Shown: positions 46,600-58,929 of the stretch, one piece after another
Position numbering within the stretch: position 1 is the first letter of the stretch
Layout of the letters: the number at the start of each line of letters is the position of its first letter
Origin: Dendrocalamus latiflorus
Taxonomy: Eukaryota > Streptophyta > Magnoliopsida > Poales > Poaceae
Direction: 5' to 3'
Assembly: GCA_017311315.1 (NCBI GenBank)
Contig: CM029627.1
Location: forward strand, 53,186,527 to 53,250,526
DNA: 64,000 nucleotides
Made by a program: the position numbers and the translations under genes
Notes under the pieces: generated by a model
The model's input: only the letters and a program-made list of their open reading frames with translations
What the model was told of the DNA's origin: nothing
Database searches by the model: none

Positions 46600-49357
46600 T
46601 ACACTTTTCGATGTGATATCCCTCTGTGCTCTTTGTAGATTGGTTTGATCATGCTCGTGATGCCTGTCATTAATTTAACTGGCTTAATCATGTTAAAAAC
46701 TTGTTTTGATATAGCTATCGGATATATGACTTTATATGATCTAGGTAGCTTTGCTCAAATAGATGGCTTGGTAAAATTATTATATCAATTCAAAGTGATT
46801 TGTGTAATCTACAAAGCTTTTTGATATTTTCTCTCTCGCGCTCCTTCTTATAATTATTCTCTATCTGAATTTCTTGATATTTACATTGCCAAAGGGGAGA
46901 AATTAGAAGAAAGGGGGAGAATTTTCATTGAGAATTTTTGTTTGCATTCACGGAAGGGGGAGAAATTTTTCCTTGCAGTTTGCTATTTTCTTTGAATCTT
47001 TCCTTTTGCAATTTTTTCTTATTGTCAATGCATTCATTAAGGGGAGATTGTTAAACCATGTGGTGGTCGTGATTAATGTGATTATGAATAGTTAACATTT
47101 GGATTGCTTTGGAATTTGCATTTGCAAAAGTTTTGGTCAAGTACAGTCATAGGTTTTGAATCCAAGTAGTTTCAGCCGGTTTCGAGTGGTCTTGGACTGC
47201 TCTAAGTGGTTTCAGTCAGTTCCAAGTGGTTTCAGTTGGCTTCGAGTGGTTTTGGTTGCTTCGAGTGATTTCAATCAGTTCTCAGTCAGCTTTGAGTAGT
47301 TTTGGCCTGCTCCGAGTAGTTCTAAGTGGCTTCGAGCAGTTTCAGTTGGTTTCGAGTGGTTTTGGTTGCTTCGAATGGTTTTGGTCGCCCCGAGTGATTT
47401 TGGTCCAATCCGAGTAGTTTCCATAGGTCCGAGTTGTATCGAACGGCATCCGAGTACCTTTGGTGTATCGGATGGTGTAAGAGTAGCTTTGGCATGTTGG
47501 ACGGTTTACAAGTGGCACAGATGCATCAGACGGTGTTCGAGTACAACTGAAAGATCGAATGGTTTTTTCGACTACTGTACTTTGACCACATCCAGCTTCA
47601 ACCTCGTTCGACTATGACCACATCCGGCTTCGACCACGTTCGGCTTCGACCACGTTCGACTTCGACCTCATCCGGCTTCAACCATGTACAACTTCGACCA
47701 CAACTGGCTTCGACCATGACAGAACGACAAATGAAGGTAATCATAGCTACAGTATTTTCTCTTGGTCGTAGTTACAATATGTTTTCATGATCATAGATTT
47801 TACTGGTCGATAGTCATAGACATTACGGTCGATGGTCGTGATCATTTTGATCAATAGTCATAGACTTTATGGTCGATGGTTGTAGACGTTATAAGCGATA
47901 GTCATAGTCTTTGTGGTCGATGGTCATAATGTTGTCTTCAGTTTTCCAGTCGGTTGTCGTAGACCACGCGATCGGTAGTCGAAGGCTTTGTGATTGGTTG
48001 CCGTAGGCTTCACGGTTGGTACTCATAGACTTCATTGTCAGTATGAGCACTTCACTTCTTGTGAGCTTCGAGTACTTCGAGTACTCGTGTTTGGCCAGTG
48101 GTTGGATTGGCTGTCAGTGATCGGTGAATGGTAGTCGGAAGGACTCGGTACTCGATAGTGGGAAGGGCTTGATACTCAGCAGTCGGAGGGGCTTGGTACT
48201 CGATGGTTCTGGTCGGTAGCGATGCTTATTATTCCTGAGTGTTTTGAGCAAAGCGATGCTATTTCCCAAGTACTTGTTGTTTTTGAGTACTCGATGAGCT
48301 AGCAATCATAATGAATGTTTGAAAGTTGGTGTTTTGGAAAGCGATGGAATTGTTGATCGTGCTGAGTGATCGGAAGAGTGATTTCTGGATAGCGATGGAG
48401 TTATGTGGTCGTGGATGAACTAGTTATTGTTGGTGGTTGATTGAGATTGTGGTTTGCGTGTGTGCTGATGGCGGTCAAGTTGGGAAGAATTTGTGCCAAA
48501 AAAATATTTGGTCTTTGCATGTGCAAGTGAGCGTGGAGATGATCAAGGTCAATGACGAGGAGAACTGGGATTAGGATGGGGAGATCTGAGGTCTAGATGG
48601 TTGAGGATGTCACATGACATGGTCAGCCTAACACTAGAGCACGTGGAGATCAAAGGTGGTGATTCATTGAAAAGCTATGGGGCAATGCATTCATGGAGGC
48701 TTCGTCACGTAATGGTGATGCATGGAGAAGCTACGGGCTATGCGATCCTAGAGGCTTCAACATGTGGGATGGTGATGCGAGATGGAGCTACAGGAGGTGC
48801 GTTCCTTCAGGCTTCGTCATGTGTTAGGTTAGGAGTTGTGGACGGAGTCCATAACTAGAAAGAGATAGAGTTTGGTTAAAACTCATGTTACAAAGGTTTT
48901 CGGGTCCCTTGATTTGAGGTAGATATAAGATTCTATGTTCGTGTTTGAGTCGAACACGGTTTAGGGCACTAGCATATAAAAGTAGAGGTAGGCTATGTGT
49001 TTTAGCCGAGGCTTTTGTGAAGCTTTTTGTGCTAGAGTTTTTAGGGGGTGCTGTGAAGACGCTTTATAACCACAGACATGATACAGAAATAATAGATCAG
49101 ATCTATTCTAAGAAAAGTTTATTAGCAGCATGTTTTCTTGAGCATTGCTTTTTTGTGTTCTTGCTGGTGTGCTACGAGCACGGTGTTATCTTTGGTTTGT
49201 ACTCATTTGAGCGGTCCAAGCTTTCCAAGCATAGGAAGATTTCGACTAAGTGCCAGTAATTTAGATTGTTTTTCTTCTGCTTTGAGTTTTTGATTTTAGG
49301 TTTCAAAAAGCGGAGGCAATCATTCAGCCCTCTCTAATTACACTATACGGTCCAACA
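46600..49357 (+). mobile_element. 3' end of a SIRE/Copia-like retrotransposon with its LTR
   Basis: The segment before the LTR has AAAGGGGGAGAA-type purine tracts at 46891-46920 and 46964-46973 and a final AAGGGGAGA tract right before the LTR (47039-47047). This is the known layout of the region after pol in SIRE elements. No pol motif remains upstream. Confidence 0.55.
47049..49357 (+). repeat. Long LTR, about 2.3 kb, SIRE-like
   Basis: It starts TGTTAAACC right after the purine tract and ends ACGGTCCAACA. A TATA-like CATATAAAAGTAG lies at 48973-48985. Inside are runs of TTCGAGTGGTTT (47170-47400) and GACTTCGACC-type repeats (47570-47720) and GTCGATRGTCGTAG (47800-47990). The LTR sits inside terpene synthase 3' flank sequence, which continues at 49358. 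Confidence 0.6.
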
Positions 49358-49527
49358 GAACAAAATATCATTTTATTAACATAGTTCATAAACATAAAAC
49401 TAAAACGATCATCTCTAGGATACGATATATCACTAACACTTGCAACATCAAGCAAGGTTTATTTATTACACATGCCCGTGTCCCATGCTACATGCGTACA
49501 CATATAGTATATAGCTAACACATTCGT

Positions 49528-49533
<6 letters not shown>
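49358..49533 (-). pseudogene. Inverted fragment of terpene synthase 3' flank
   Basis: Read on the minus strand the segment follows the TPS-1 3' flank from about 28700 to 28855: GGGCACGTG-type sequence, AATAAATAAACCTTGCTTGA, TTGCAAGTGTTAGTGATAT and AATAAAATGATATT occur in the same order. It is cut by the LTR at one side and by the (TA)n tract at the other. It implies a fourth terpene synthase copy, in opposite orientation. Confidence 0.85.

Positions 49534-49608
<75 letters not shown>
49533..49608. repeat. (TA)n microsatellite
   Basis: About 37 uninterrupted TA units, followed at once by the small element at 49609. Confidence 0.97.
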
Positions 49609-49610
<2 letters not shown>

Positions 49611-49775
49611 ACGCTGAAATGGGGCACCATGGTGTCTGAGCACCAAGCTTCTCTGCCTTTGGATTGCTTTTAGATGCTTGCAAGTGGAATGGAAGTCTTT
49701 GATTTAGCATGTTGAATTCATCATGGATGGAAAGTCTTAATCATGGAGTCTGAGCACCATGGTGCCCCTGTTATA
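49609..49775. mobile_element. Small inverted-repeat element next to (TA)n
   Basis: GGGGCACCATGGTG near 49620 recurs as its own complement at about 49759-49768 (CACCATGGTGCCCC), with GTCTGAGCACC beside both. This gives terminal inverted repeats around some 110 bases. The right edge adjoins the Helitron start. Family unknown. Confidence 0.45.
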
Positions 49776-50326
49776 TCTTTACTATTATAAAAGAAGGAGT
49801 TGGTGGTTGGTCCGGCCTCTCCCACCCCTTCCCACAAAAGACAACGCTGACATGTGCCCCCAAGAACCTGTGCCGAATCTTCTCCCCCGTTCTCCGCGTC
49901 TCCCCGCCTGCTCCTCCTCCCGCTCCGCCCTCGCCTATCCCGTGCGCCTCCTCCCCCACCGAATCCCGTCGCTCCTCCCCTCCCTCCTCCGCCGCCACTC
50001 CGCCCGTCGCTCCTTCCCTCCCTCCGCCGCCGCTCCGCCCTCACCTCCTCCGCCATTCCACCCTAACCTCCTACCTTCCCTTCTTCACCGCCCTGCCCTC
50101 ACCTCCTCCTCTCCACCCGCGCCGTCCTCACCTCCGCCTCCCCCGCTCCTCTGCCGCCGCTTCCTCCCCCGCTACTCCGCTCTACCGCCGCCTCCTCCCC
50201 ACCCCGCGCCGCAGCCTCCCCTCCCTCGGCCGGTAGGCCGCATCGTCTCTAACCCTAAGCGCCCAGAGGCGGAGGCGCTGCCAGGTCTGGGCCCCTCCTA
50301 GGCGTGGAGTTCAAAGCGCGAGTAGG

Positions 50327-50501
50327 ATGGAATCGGAGATAGTGAGAACGGAGATGCTACTGGCGCCGACGCTGGCGTTCAAGAAGGTGCAGACGGTGGA
50401 CAAGTACCCCAAGGGCCAGTCCCGCGGCCGCCAGTGGAAGCACCTCCGCCACCTCCTCTAGGCCGCCGATGCCTCCTCGCTTCCCCCGACCGCCCCAACT
50501 G
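50327..50501 (+). pseudogene. Captured fragment of an INO80 complex subunit C (Ies6)-like gene
   Basis: From ATG 50327 the frame reads 44 codons containing FKKVQTVDKYPKGQSRGRQW and KHLRHLL, the conserved N-terminal part of the Ies6/INO80-C family of chromatin remodelling subunits, then meets a TAG where Gln is expected, followed by AADASSLP in the same frame. A GT donor follows after about 50501. Only the first exon is present; the YL1-type C-terminal domain is absent. It lies within the Helitron. Confidence 0.7.
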
Positions 50502-51701
50502 TGAGCGCCTCGATACCTTTCTTGGTCTCCGATTGATTCTCTTTCCTCAAGTATTGGCCATTTTAGTTGCGTTTATTTATCCCTTGTTAGTCCCCATCGC
50601 CTCTAGAGAACCACCAGTTTGTTCTCCGTATGTTAAGAAATTAAGATTGTGGATTTAGGTCTTGCTCTGGTACGTTTCTTTGTTCTTAAACACATGTCAT
50701 TGAACTTCGTTGAGGTGTGACGTATATTTAGGACTGAATTAATGATCCCTTGTTGGCCTGGGGAGATTTCTGCGGTTAGGGATTGAGAATTTGCGACTAG
50801 GTATATTGGATAGGGCAGTTCCTTGCCCACCCTACCGTTGCTACGGAGATTGTGCATTGTGTTGTTTGTTGGTGCTAACAAATAACGGTGATTGGATTGC
50901 TTCTTGTTGCTGTGTTGCAATTTAGGTTGTTCTATAAAAATGGCTAGGTTTGCAGGGTTAGTATTGTAATCTACAATCTCTACAATTGGAGTAGAGATCC
51001 ATGCTTAAAAACTCTAGCCACTGTGTAGATTGTCCATGTAGATTGTTAAATCAAAATAGCTTTAAACCAGATAGTCCTATACTATTGGGAGGCTGCCATA
51101 TTAAAATACCTTGTTGTTTGTCTCTATAAGTATGCATTTGACTGTTGAAGTACAAATAATTTGGTTAGTTTCATCATTATGCAATGCTTTGGGGAATAAT
51201 CTGAATACGTATGAATCTCTCAGTCTGCTACAATAAAGATTTTTGGCACAAATTGGATTCGGAGAACTTCTAGGTTAAACAGGAATGTTCATAAACAGAT
51301 TCTAAGATGTCAATGTTAAATTATCAATTATCACTCAAGCATGTTCATACCAAAGGTAGATTCTTGCCTCATCATTTTAAGCTAGCAGAATTACACAAAC
51401 AGAAATGTCACAGATGATGTTGTTGTTAGAGAGCCTCACTTGTATACTTTCTCATTTAGGAATGGTCAGCTCTACTCGAAACTGAATTCCAAATTCTTAT
51501 CTTGTTGCTATTACTCTTGAGTTATTTTTTATATCCTTCAAGTGCCCTAATTATATTTCTATTGTTTTTGTTTCATCTTTGATAACACGGTCACCATTTA
51601 TCAGGGAAGCTGGAGGTTTGTCGTCTTACTCTTTGGACCCAAAATTTGTCATGGTCCAGTAATTCAGGATTTAAATATCTAAAAAGCTTCTTTATATGCA
51701 G

Positions 51702-51842
51702 ATTACTGAGATTTTCAATTTTTCACAAGATGATTTGTTGACTGAAGACATGATGATACTTGATACACATGCGGAAGTCTTTGTTTGGATGGGTCAGTGT
51801 GTAGACGCAAAAGAGAAACATAAGGCATTTGAAATTGGGCAG
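51702..51842 (+). pseudogene. Captured villin exon (gelsolin-repeat segment)
   Basis: A clean 141-base exon between AG and GT encodes 47 residues including FSQDDLLTED, MILDTHAEVFVWMGQ and KHKAFEIGQ, typical of plant villins, which bundle and sever actin filaments. Neighbouring exons are not evident apart from a possible trace near 51605-51625. Splice sites are intact, so the exon could still be joined into a chimeric transcript. Confidence 0.8.
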
Positions 51843-52529
51843 GTAGTTGCCTTGAAGTTTTTGTTGCAGAAAACAGTGGCAATGGAATTTGTTTGAAAGT
51901 AGCTTATGATTCTTTGTTGGGGCTTCTGTTTTCTGCTTATCTCAGATATTTCAGCTACAAATTTTTTCTTTTGTTCATTTTGAAGCCGTGATAGTGAACC
52001 ATTGAACATCCAAACATCTTATTTCCTGAATCGGAGCTTTATACAATTTGCAAGAAGATGATTGGGCTGGAATCTGTTGCTTGTGTCTCACAAATATGGA
52101 TTTGTGCAGACATTATTCAACTTAAATTCATAACTCCTACCTAATTTTCTGTACATTCATTTTTAGGGGGAATAGTCGACATAGGTGTAATTGATCTGAC
52201 TGTCAGAAGCAAGTCTTGAACTTTACATGTTTGTTAATGCTTCTTTTTAGATATAATATGCACATGCTAAACTCTAAGAAACAAAGTGTATTAAAAAAAA
52301 AGTAAGGGCAGTAAATCCATAATGTGCTGAGGCCCTAGGATATCAGCCTGTGCTCCCCACATTAATACAATAATACCTATCTTATTTGTTAGTATTTTGA
52401 TAGGCAGTTAGGCACTTGACACGGTGTCTTACCCGTTTTCTTAGCAATTCATCTACTCATATTTTTTTTGTCTCCTATTACTTTTTCCCCTCTAATGTAT
52501 GTCTGTTCTCTTTTGGCTTGTCAATTGTA

Positions 52530-53220
52530 GGCTGAGTCAAAAAGGCAGAGGAGGTAACAACTCTAATTACGAACATCTGTTGGTGAGAAGATGCGCTGCT
52601 TTTGTGGTGAATCAGCCCTTGCCCTTGCCGTTGCGAAGGTCGAGGTGTACAGTGCAATAGAGCAAGTGTTTGCAGAGCTCGAGCTTCGTTGTCACTTAAC
52701 TTTTCAAACATTATGTTGTGCTGTTGCCTGTCGGGAAACAGTTTCGCTCAGTTTAGTGGGTATGGCATGCTGTTGTATGCTGTGCCATTGGTTTGGTAGG
52801 GGGTAGAACACCCGCGGTGATGTCTCGCCATCTTAGATCTCTGTGCCGTGTGTTAACTTAATTCCTGTCAACAATTCCTTTGTGTGACTAATAATTTAAT
52901 TCTCATTTAGCCTTTTAAATCTGTTATGGCAGTCTCATGCATGAAGTATTGCTGCTATTATGGGTGTTTTTACCTTTGGTTGTGTTGGCTTATGAGTTTC
53001 TAATCGTGCAGTTGTTGAGCAAAGCTGCCGTTTGCCAAGCCTTGTTTTTCTGCCGTGTTTCCTCTTATGCCATTGTTGGTACATCTTCGCATTTTGGGAG
53101 ATGGCAGTGCGTGGCTCAGTTCATGTGAATTGTTACAGAAGCTTAGCATCTGTTGCGGCAGATGAAAACGGAAGCTCGCACGGCAGTTGTTTGAGCGAAT
53201 GACAGACAAAGCAGCAGTTT
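52530..53220. other. Right part of the Helitron, origin unknown
   Basis: GC content is higher around 52590-52800 and a 71-codon frame occurs at 52591, possibly another captured exon. I could not recognise its source. Confidence 0.35.
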
Positions 53221-53370
53221 ATGTTGAAGTAGTAAAATCTTAAGCCCCAACAAAAATTTTATCATTCTATATGTTCTGAAACTAATAGGTGGTAAAATTT
53301 TTTAAGAATTTACATACAAATATGTTCTAAAATTTTTAAAAATCCATAGCAACGTACGGACATTCAGCTA

Positions 53371-53868
<498 letters not shown>

Positions 53869-53885
53869 CCTAAGATATTTTTCCT

Positions 53886-56370
53886 AAGAGGCGGGACGAG
53901 CTCGTGCGCAAAGTTGGCTGCATTATCCAAGAGTATACAAGCTGGAAAGCAGGATATTTGCTGCAGGGGATGAAGACGGTTGATGACCTAGAACGCCTTG
54001 GTGTTGGCTACCATTTTGAGCAAGAGATCGCCATGTTTATGGACCTTCTCAACAGCACGCCGGTTAGGGATGGTGACTTGTGTGCAGTCGCCCTCCGCTT
54101 CCGCCTGCTGAGGCAGCACCGCTACGACGTTCCATACGGTACCATTACACTTTAACTGTTCGAAATGTCCTTACACATTGTATTAACTAACTAAACGGAC
54201 GCAGAAGAAGTATTCGAGAGTTTCAAGGATGGGAATGGAAACTTCAAGGACGCCCTGCGATCTGATGTCGATGTCCTACTCAGTCTGTACGAGGCCGCTC
54301 ACCTCCTCAAATGCGACGAAGACGTCCTCAGCAGCGCCATCATCTTCACCACGGACTGCCTCTCATCCCTAGTCAAAGGTGGACAACTACCTAACCACAT
54401 CTTACAGAAAGTGCAGGACGCTCTTGCTTCACCGACGCACCGGAGAATGAAGAGGCTCGAGGCCAAGCTCTACATTCCCATCTACGAGAGTGACAAGGAT
54501 AGCAACCAAGGAGATACTTGAGCTTGCTAAGCTAGACTTTCACATACTGCAGCTGATGCACCGTGACGAGGTGAAGAGGATCTCACAGTGAGTACTAATC
54601 TGATCATTTTTTCCACTTAACTAATCTCAATTTCGCAAGTAATCATACTATACTAGCTTGTTGCATGTGCCGCATATATACAGAAATGGAAAAACTAAGC
54701 ACGTATGTAAAATTTGAACAAGTCTTATTTATTCTCATGACATATTGATGATGAATTAGGTGGTATAAAGACCTTAATACATACGTGAACGACCAGTGGT
54801 GTTTTCTACGAGCCACAGTATGCCAAGGCACAGATGATGTTTGCAAAACTTATCAAGTTGTTATCACTTTTGGACGATACATTTGATTCATATGGCACCA
54901 TGGACGAGCTTCCTGAGTTTAACCAAGCGGTCCAACGGTAAGGCATCTTAATTGGATTTTCCTTTGAATTCTATTGTTAAACTTGACGATCCATCAGACG
55001 CATGGTCGCTCCAGCTATAAGGTGTTTTATGCAAGGTTGTACGTATCTCGTTTTACCTTACTATCCTAACATCTCATCAGATCATGCCAATCCTAATCCA
55101 ACGTAGGATCAAAATTATGTATTATAGTCAAGATCTTGCGATCTGTAGAATAACGATTTTCAAGGCAAGATCCTACTACGATCATGAGATCAGATCCTGT
55201 AATCCTGATCCCACCAACATAAAAACGATCCTAGCCCTGATAACATCATTGTTGGTTTTATGTGTGTTTTTTTTCCAAATTCGTGATAACATGAAAACGA
55301 TCCTAGACCTGATAACACCATTAATTGTTGATAACGTCCCGTCTTATAATGCGACTAATCAATAAATTCCTACTTGACTTGTCAATAATATTTCAGGTGG
55401 GACATAGAAGGTGCCAAACACGTAGGAAAGTGCTACGGGTACGTAATGTCCCATCTTTCAAAGACACTGGAAGAATTTGTGGCTAACGGCGCTTCACCCT
55501 TTGGAACTAAATGTATTAAGGAGACTGTAAGTAAATATATAGTACTAGCTCCACAATTATTCATATTCACGTGAATTCTTTCATGTTTTGCACACCACAA
55601 TTAGTATATATGTAAATCGTATGTATGAATTCTTTCATGTCATGTTCATGCTAATTACCAAAAAATGTAGATGAAGGAGGGGGCCAAGTGCATGTTGCAA
55701 AAGATGATATGGAGGGAAGAGGGGCACGTGCCCTCCGTGCGTGACCATCTCAAGGCCACTATGGTAACCAGCATGTACTGGCCACTGGCGTGCATATCTT
55801 TTGTTGGAATGGACGCAGGCGACGACGTTTACACCTGGGCGCACTCGTTCCCTAAAATTATATATACAGAATGCGGCAGTGATATCCCACCTAAGGGACG
55901 ATGTTTCTGGTTATGAGGTGACACATGCACATATATATTCAACTTGATTTGTCATACATAGGTCATCAACGCATTTTAAAAGATGATATCCATCCATCCA
56001 ACGTCGTTAATTAAGGATTTTAAAACTTCAAAGATGATCATCAACGTAACTCATTTTAAAACTTGATAATGTGCAGTGTGAGAAAGAAAGAAGCAACATC
56101 GCTACTGCGGTGGACTACTACGTCAAGGAGCATAAGGTAACGGTGCAGCAAGCCAAGGAGGCGCTGCTATGCGTCGTGGAGGAGCAGTGGAGGAGCATCA
56201 ACGAAGAGTTCCTCAGCAAGACGCCCATGATACCGGCTGCGGTGCTGACACACGTGGTGAACCTCGCGCGCGTTATGGAAAGCCTCTACAAGAAACAGGA
56301 CAGCTACACCCACACAGCAGAAGCGGCAGAACCCATACACAAGCTGCTCAATGAAAGCATCTACCAGTAA
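53886..56370 (+). pseudogene. Terpene synthase copy TPS-3, lacks exon 1, frameshifted
   Basis: Similarity to TPS-1 begins abruptly inside exon 2 (53886-54138), right after the MITE. Exon 3 (54205-54587) has one extra A after AGCAACCAA. Exon 4 (54760-54937) has lost 44 bases, including the RER segment, but keeps DDTFD. Exon 5 (55397-55526) is of full length. Exon 6 (55671-55917) has a four-base insertion before the NSE/DTE site. Exon 7 (56077-56370) is open to its stop. Exons 2-3 and intron 2 are almost identical to TPS-1, unlike the more diverged later introns, pointing to recent duplication or gene conversion. No functional enzyme is expected. Confidence 0.93.
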
Positions 56371-56700
56371 TTAATAAGCTTTAACTGTTGCTTGCTTGCT
56401 GGAGCAAGTTGCTGGAGATATATGGTGTACGCATATCTATAGAACGCATGTGCTAGCTATATCGTGTGTGTACGCACGTAGCATGCACACGGGCATGTGT
56501 AATACGGGCATGTGTAATAAATAAACGTTGCTTGATATAGCATATGTACAACACTGGGTAAACGGTACCCGCTTTTTCCATGGGAGGAGGTACACCTAGC
56601 TACCTGGTTGTAACATCCTGAAAATTTAAATCTGAAAATGTGAAGCTTTTTGAATTATTTTGCAATATACTTTATTTGAATTTGGAGTTTGTGGTATTTT
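56371..56700. other. TPS-3 3' flank and polyadenylation region
   Basis: The flank parallels that of TPS-1 up to AATAAATAAACG near 56517, with a small local duplication of GGGCATGTGTAATA. The rest to 56697 has no recognised content. TTT at 56698-56700 is the left target duplication of the next CACTA. Confidence 0.6.
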
Positions 56701-57079
56701 CACTATACCACAACCAATCTGTAGCGTCAGATAACGGTCGCTAAAACGTAATATTAACGTCCAACCATCGGTCGCTATAAATTTGTAACAAATCATCGGT
56801 CACTATTTTTACATGTATCGACGGAACATCGGTCGCTACATATATTTAGCCGTTTACGTCAAACAATCGGTCGCTAAAAATAAATGCTAGAGTCAAACGA
56901 TTGGTCGCTATAGCCCATTTTCATTTTTGGCGCGCTCAGCCCAGCCCACTCGCGCGCACTGAAATTAGCGCGGCCCACCAGTCAGTGTCACCCAAAATTA
57001 ACCCTATCTCCAGCACTCCCACCCCAGCAGCCGCATCTCGCGTCTTGCAGTCGCCAGTCGCGCGCATCTCGTCCGGGCT

Positions 57080-57450
57080 GCCGCCGCTGCCGCCGTCCCC
57101 GCCGGCGCCCGCGAGCTCCGTCCCCGCCGGCGCCCGCGAGCTCCGTCCCTGCCGCCCGCATCTCACCTCTTCACCAGGGCTGCCGCCGCTACTGCCGTCC
57201 CCGCCGGCGCCCGCGAGCTCCGTCCCTACCGCCCGCATCTCACCTCTTCACCAGGGCTGCCGCCGCCGCTGCTGTCCCCGCCGGCGCCCGCGAGCTCCGT
57301 CCCCGCCGTCGCCCGCGAGCTCCATCCCGGCCGGCGCCCGCGAGCCCCGTCCCCGCCGTCGCCCGCGAGGTCCGTCCCTGCCGCCCGCATCTCACCTCTT
57401 CACCAGCGCTGCCCGCGAGCTCGCCGTCCCCGCCGTTGCAGCTGCCATTC
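57080..57450 (+). repeat. GC-rich tandem repeat in the captured region
   Basis: Repeats of CCGCCGGCGCCCGCGAGCTC and CCGCATCTCACCTCTTCACC in longer blocks. It is open in several frames on both strands because of its composition and may derive from the 5' region of a captured gene expanded by slippage. Confidence 0.75.
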
Positions 57451-57735
57451 CCGCCGTCGCGGCCGCCGTCAAGCCGTCGCGACCGTCGTTCAGGCCGCCG
57501 TCCCCGCTGCGCGCTCGCCGGTATCGCCGTACTCGCCCGAGCCGCCGCAGCCGTCGTCCCCACCCGGCCCGTCGTCGCAGCCAATGGCGGACCCGCCCTT
57601 CGGGCATGGTCGGGCGGCCGCCCGAGCTCCATCGCCGGCGGACCCCTCTCCACCTCCAGAGCCGGCGCCACCACGGGTTATCTGTCCGGAGTGGCGATTA
57701 AGCGGCGCCCAGGAGCAAGTGAAGCCCAATGGAAC

Positions 57736-58927
57736 TCGTTTTCAGGTATCAACGCGCCAACGTCGCAGCCCTATTGAACTACATCCTTCTTGCTCTTGTC
57801 TATGGAGGTATACTGATCCACTGGAGGCAGCCGCTCACGGTACGTCCAGCATCCTTTGTTCTTGGTCTCTCCTGTGAAGCTGGATGTCAGAATGAACTGT
57901 CAGAACAGAAAGTTTAGGCATATAATTGTTTAGAAGCGTAAAGAACTTGTGGATTCTTGCTCTTATGCTACCTGTAGCTTTTAAGCACATGGTCAACCTC
58001 TAGTTTATTCCTTTGTTTGTGCATATAATTGGAAGTTTTCTACTTTGTTTGTGCAGACAAAATGGTACTACTACTTGATCCTTGGTATCATCGATGTGGA
58101 AGCTACTTATATCGGTATGCAGTTAACACAAGTGAAAACAATATAATCTTATATATGTCCCGTTAACATCAATGCTGCTTTTACACACTAGCATGCTTTT
58201 GGGGGAACAAAATGTAATTTTTTTTGGGTTTATGCAGTTGTGAAGTCTTATCAGTACACATCTTTAACGAGTGTGATGCTTCTGGATTGTTGGTCAATTC
58301 CATGTGTGATTGTTCTTACTTGGATCTTTTTGAAGACAAAATATGGACTTTGGAAGTTCATCGGTGTTGGAGTGTGTGCGGCTGGCCTTATATTAGTAGT
58401 ATTTTCAGACGTCCATGCCTCTGATCGAGCTAGTAAGGATATACTTTTCATCAAGCTATTACATTTCCATGCAACTACATATGTTTATTTCAGCGATTAG
58501 TTTCATAAATTCTGATTAGAACATTACAAAATTTCTGAATTTTTGTGCACAAAAGTCAAAAACATGATATATATTTTCTTTCGTTACATTCTGAAATGTC
58601 CTGCAGAAGGTCCCAAGCCTTTGAAGGGTGATTTGCTTGTAATTCTTGGTTCCATGCTTTATGCCTACAGTAATGTTACTGAGGTAACTAGCAACTCTCA
58701 ACACTTGTAAATACTTTAGTCTACTTTGTCCTACTTGCGTCTAACAATTATTTGATCATATGTTTCTTGTTGACACTATCCTCAATTGTAAATCAATAAT
58801 GCATGAAGCGATTCGCCAATTTTGCTCCTTAATATTTCAGGAGTATCTGGTCAAGAAAAACAACAGAATTGAGTTGATGGCAATGTTGGGAGTTTTTTGG
58901 AGCAGTTGTCAGTGGTATACAAATGTA
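57736..58927 (+). pseudogene. Captured SLC35F1/F2-type transporter gene fragment, about five exons
   Basis: Exons at about 57736-57838, 58057-58114, 58238-58432, 58607-58683 and 58841-58927 with GT-AG introns read, in order, GINAPTSQ, YILLALVYGGILI, KWYYYLILGIIDVEATYI, VVKSYQYTSLTSVMLLDCWS, FIGVGVCAAGLILVVFSDVH and KGDLLVILGSMLYAYSNVTE. These belong to the SLC35F (DUF914) family of multi-membrane-spanning solute carriers. A small deletion after TSQ shifts the frame and the C-terminal half is missing. It sits inside a CACTA element, so the parent gene is elsewhere in the genome. Functional transport is not expected. Confidence 0.8.
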
Positions 58928-58929
58928 TC

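Noticed and set aside
49759..50301. 180-codon Pro/Ser/Arg-rich frame at the Helitron start
   Set aside because: Built from CCT/CCG repeats resembling a leader region; the INO80-C-like start lies just downstream in another frame.
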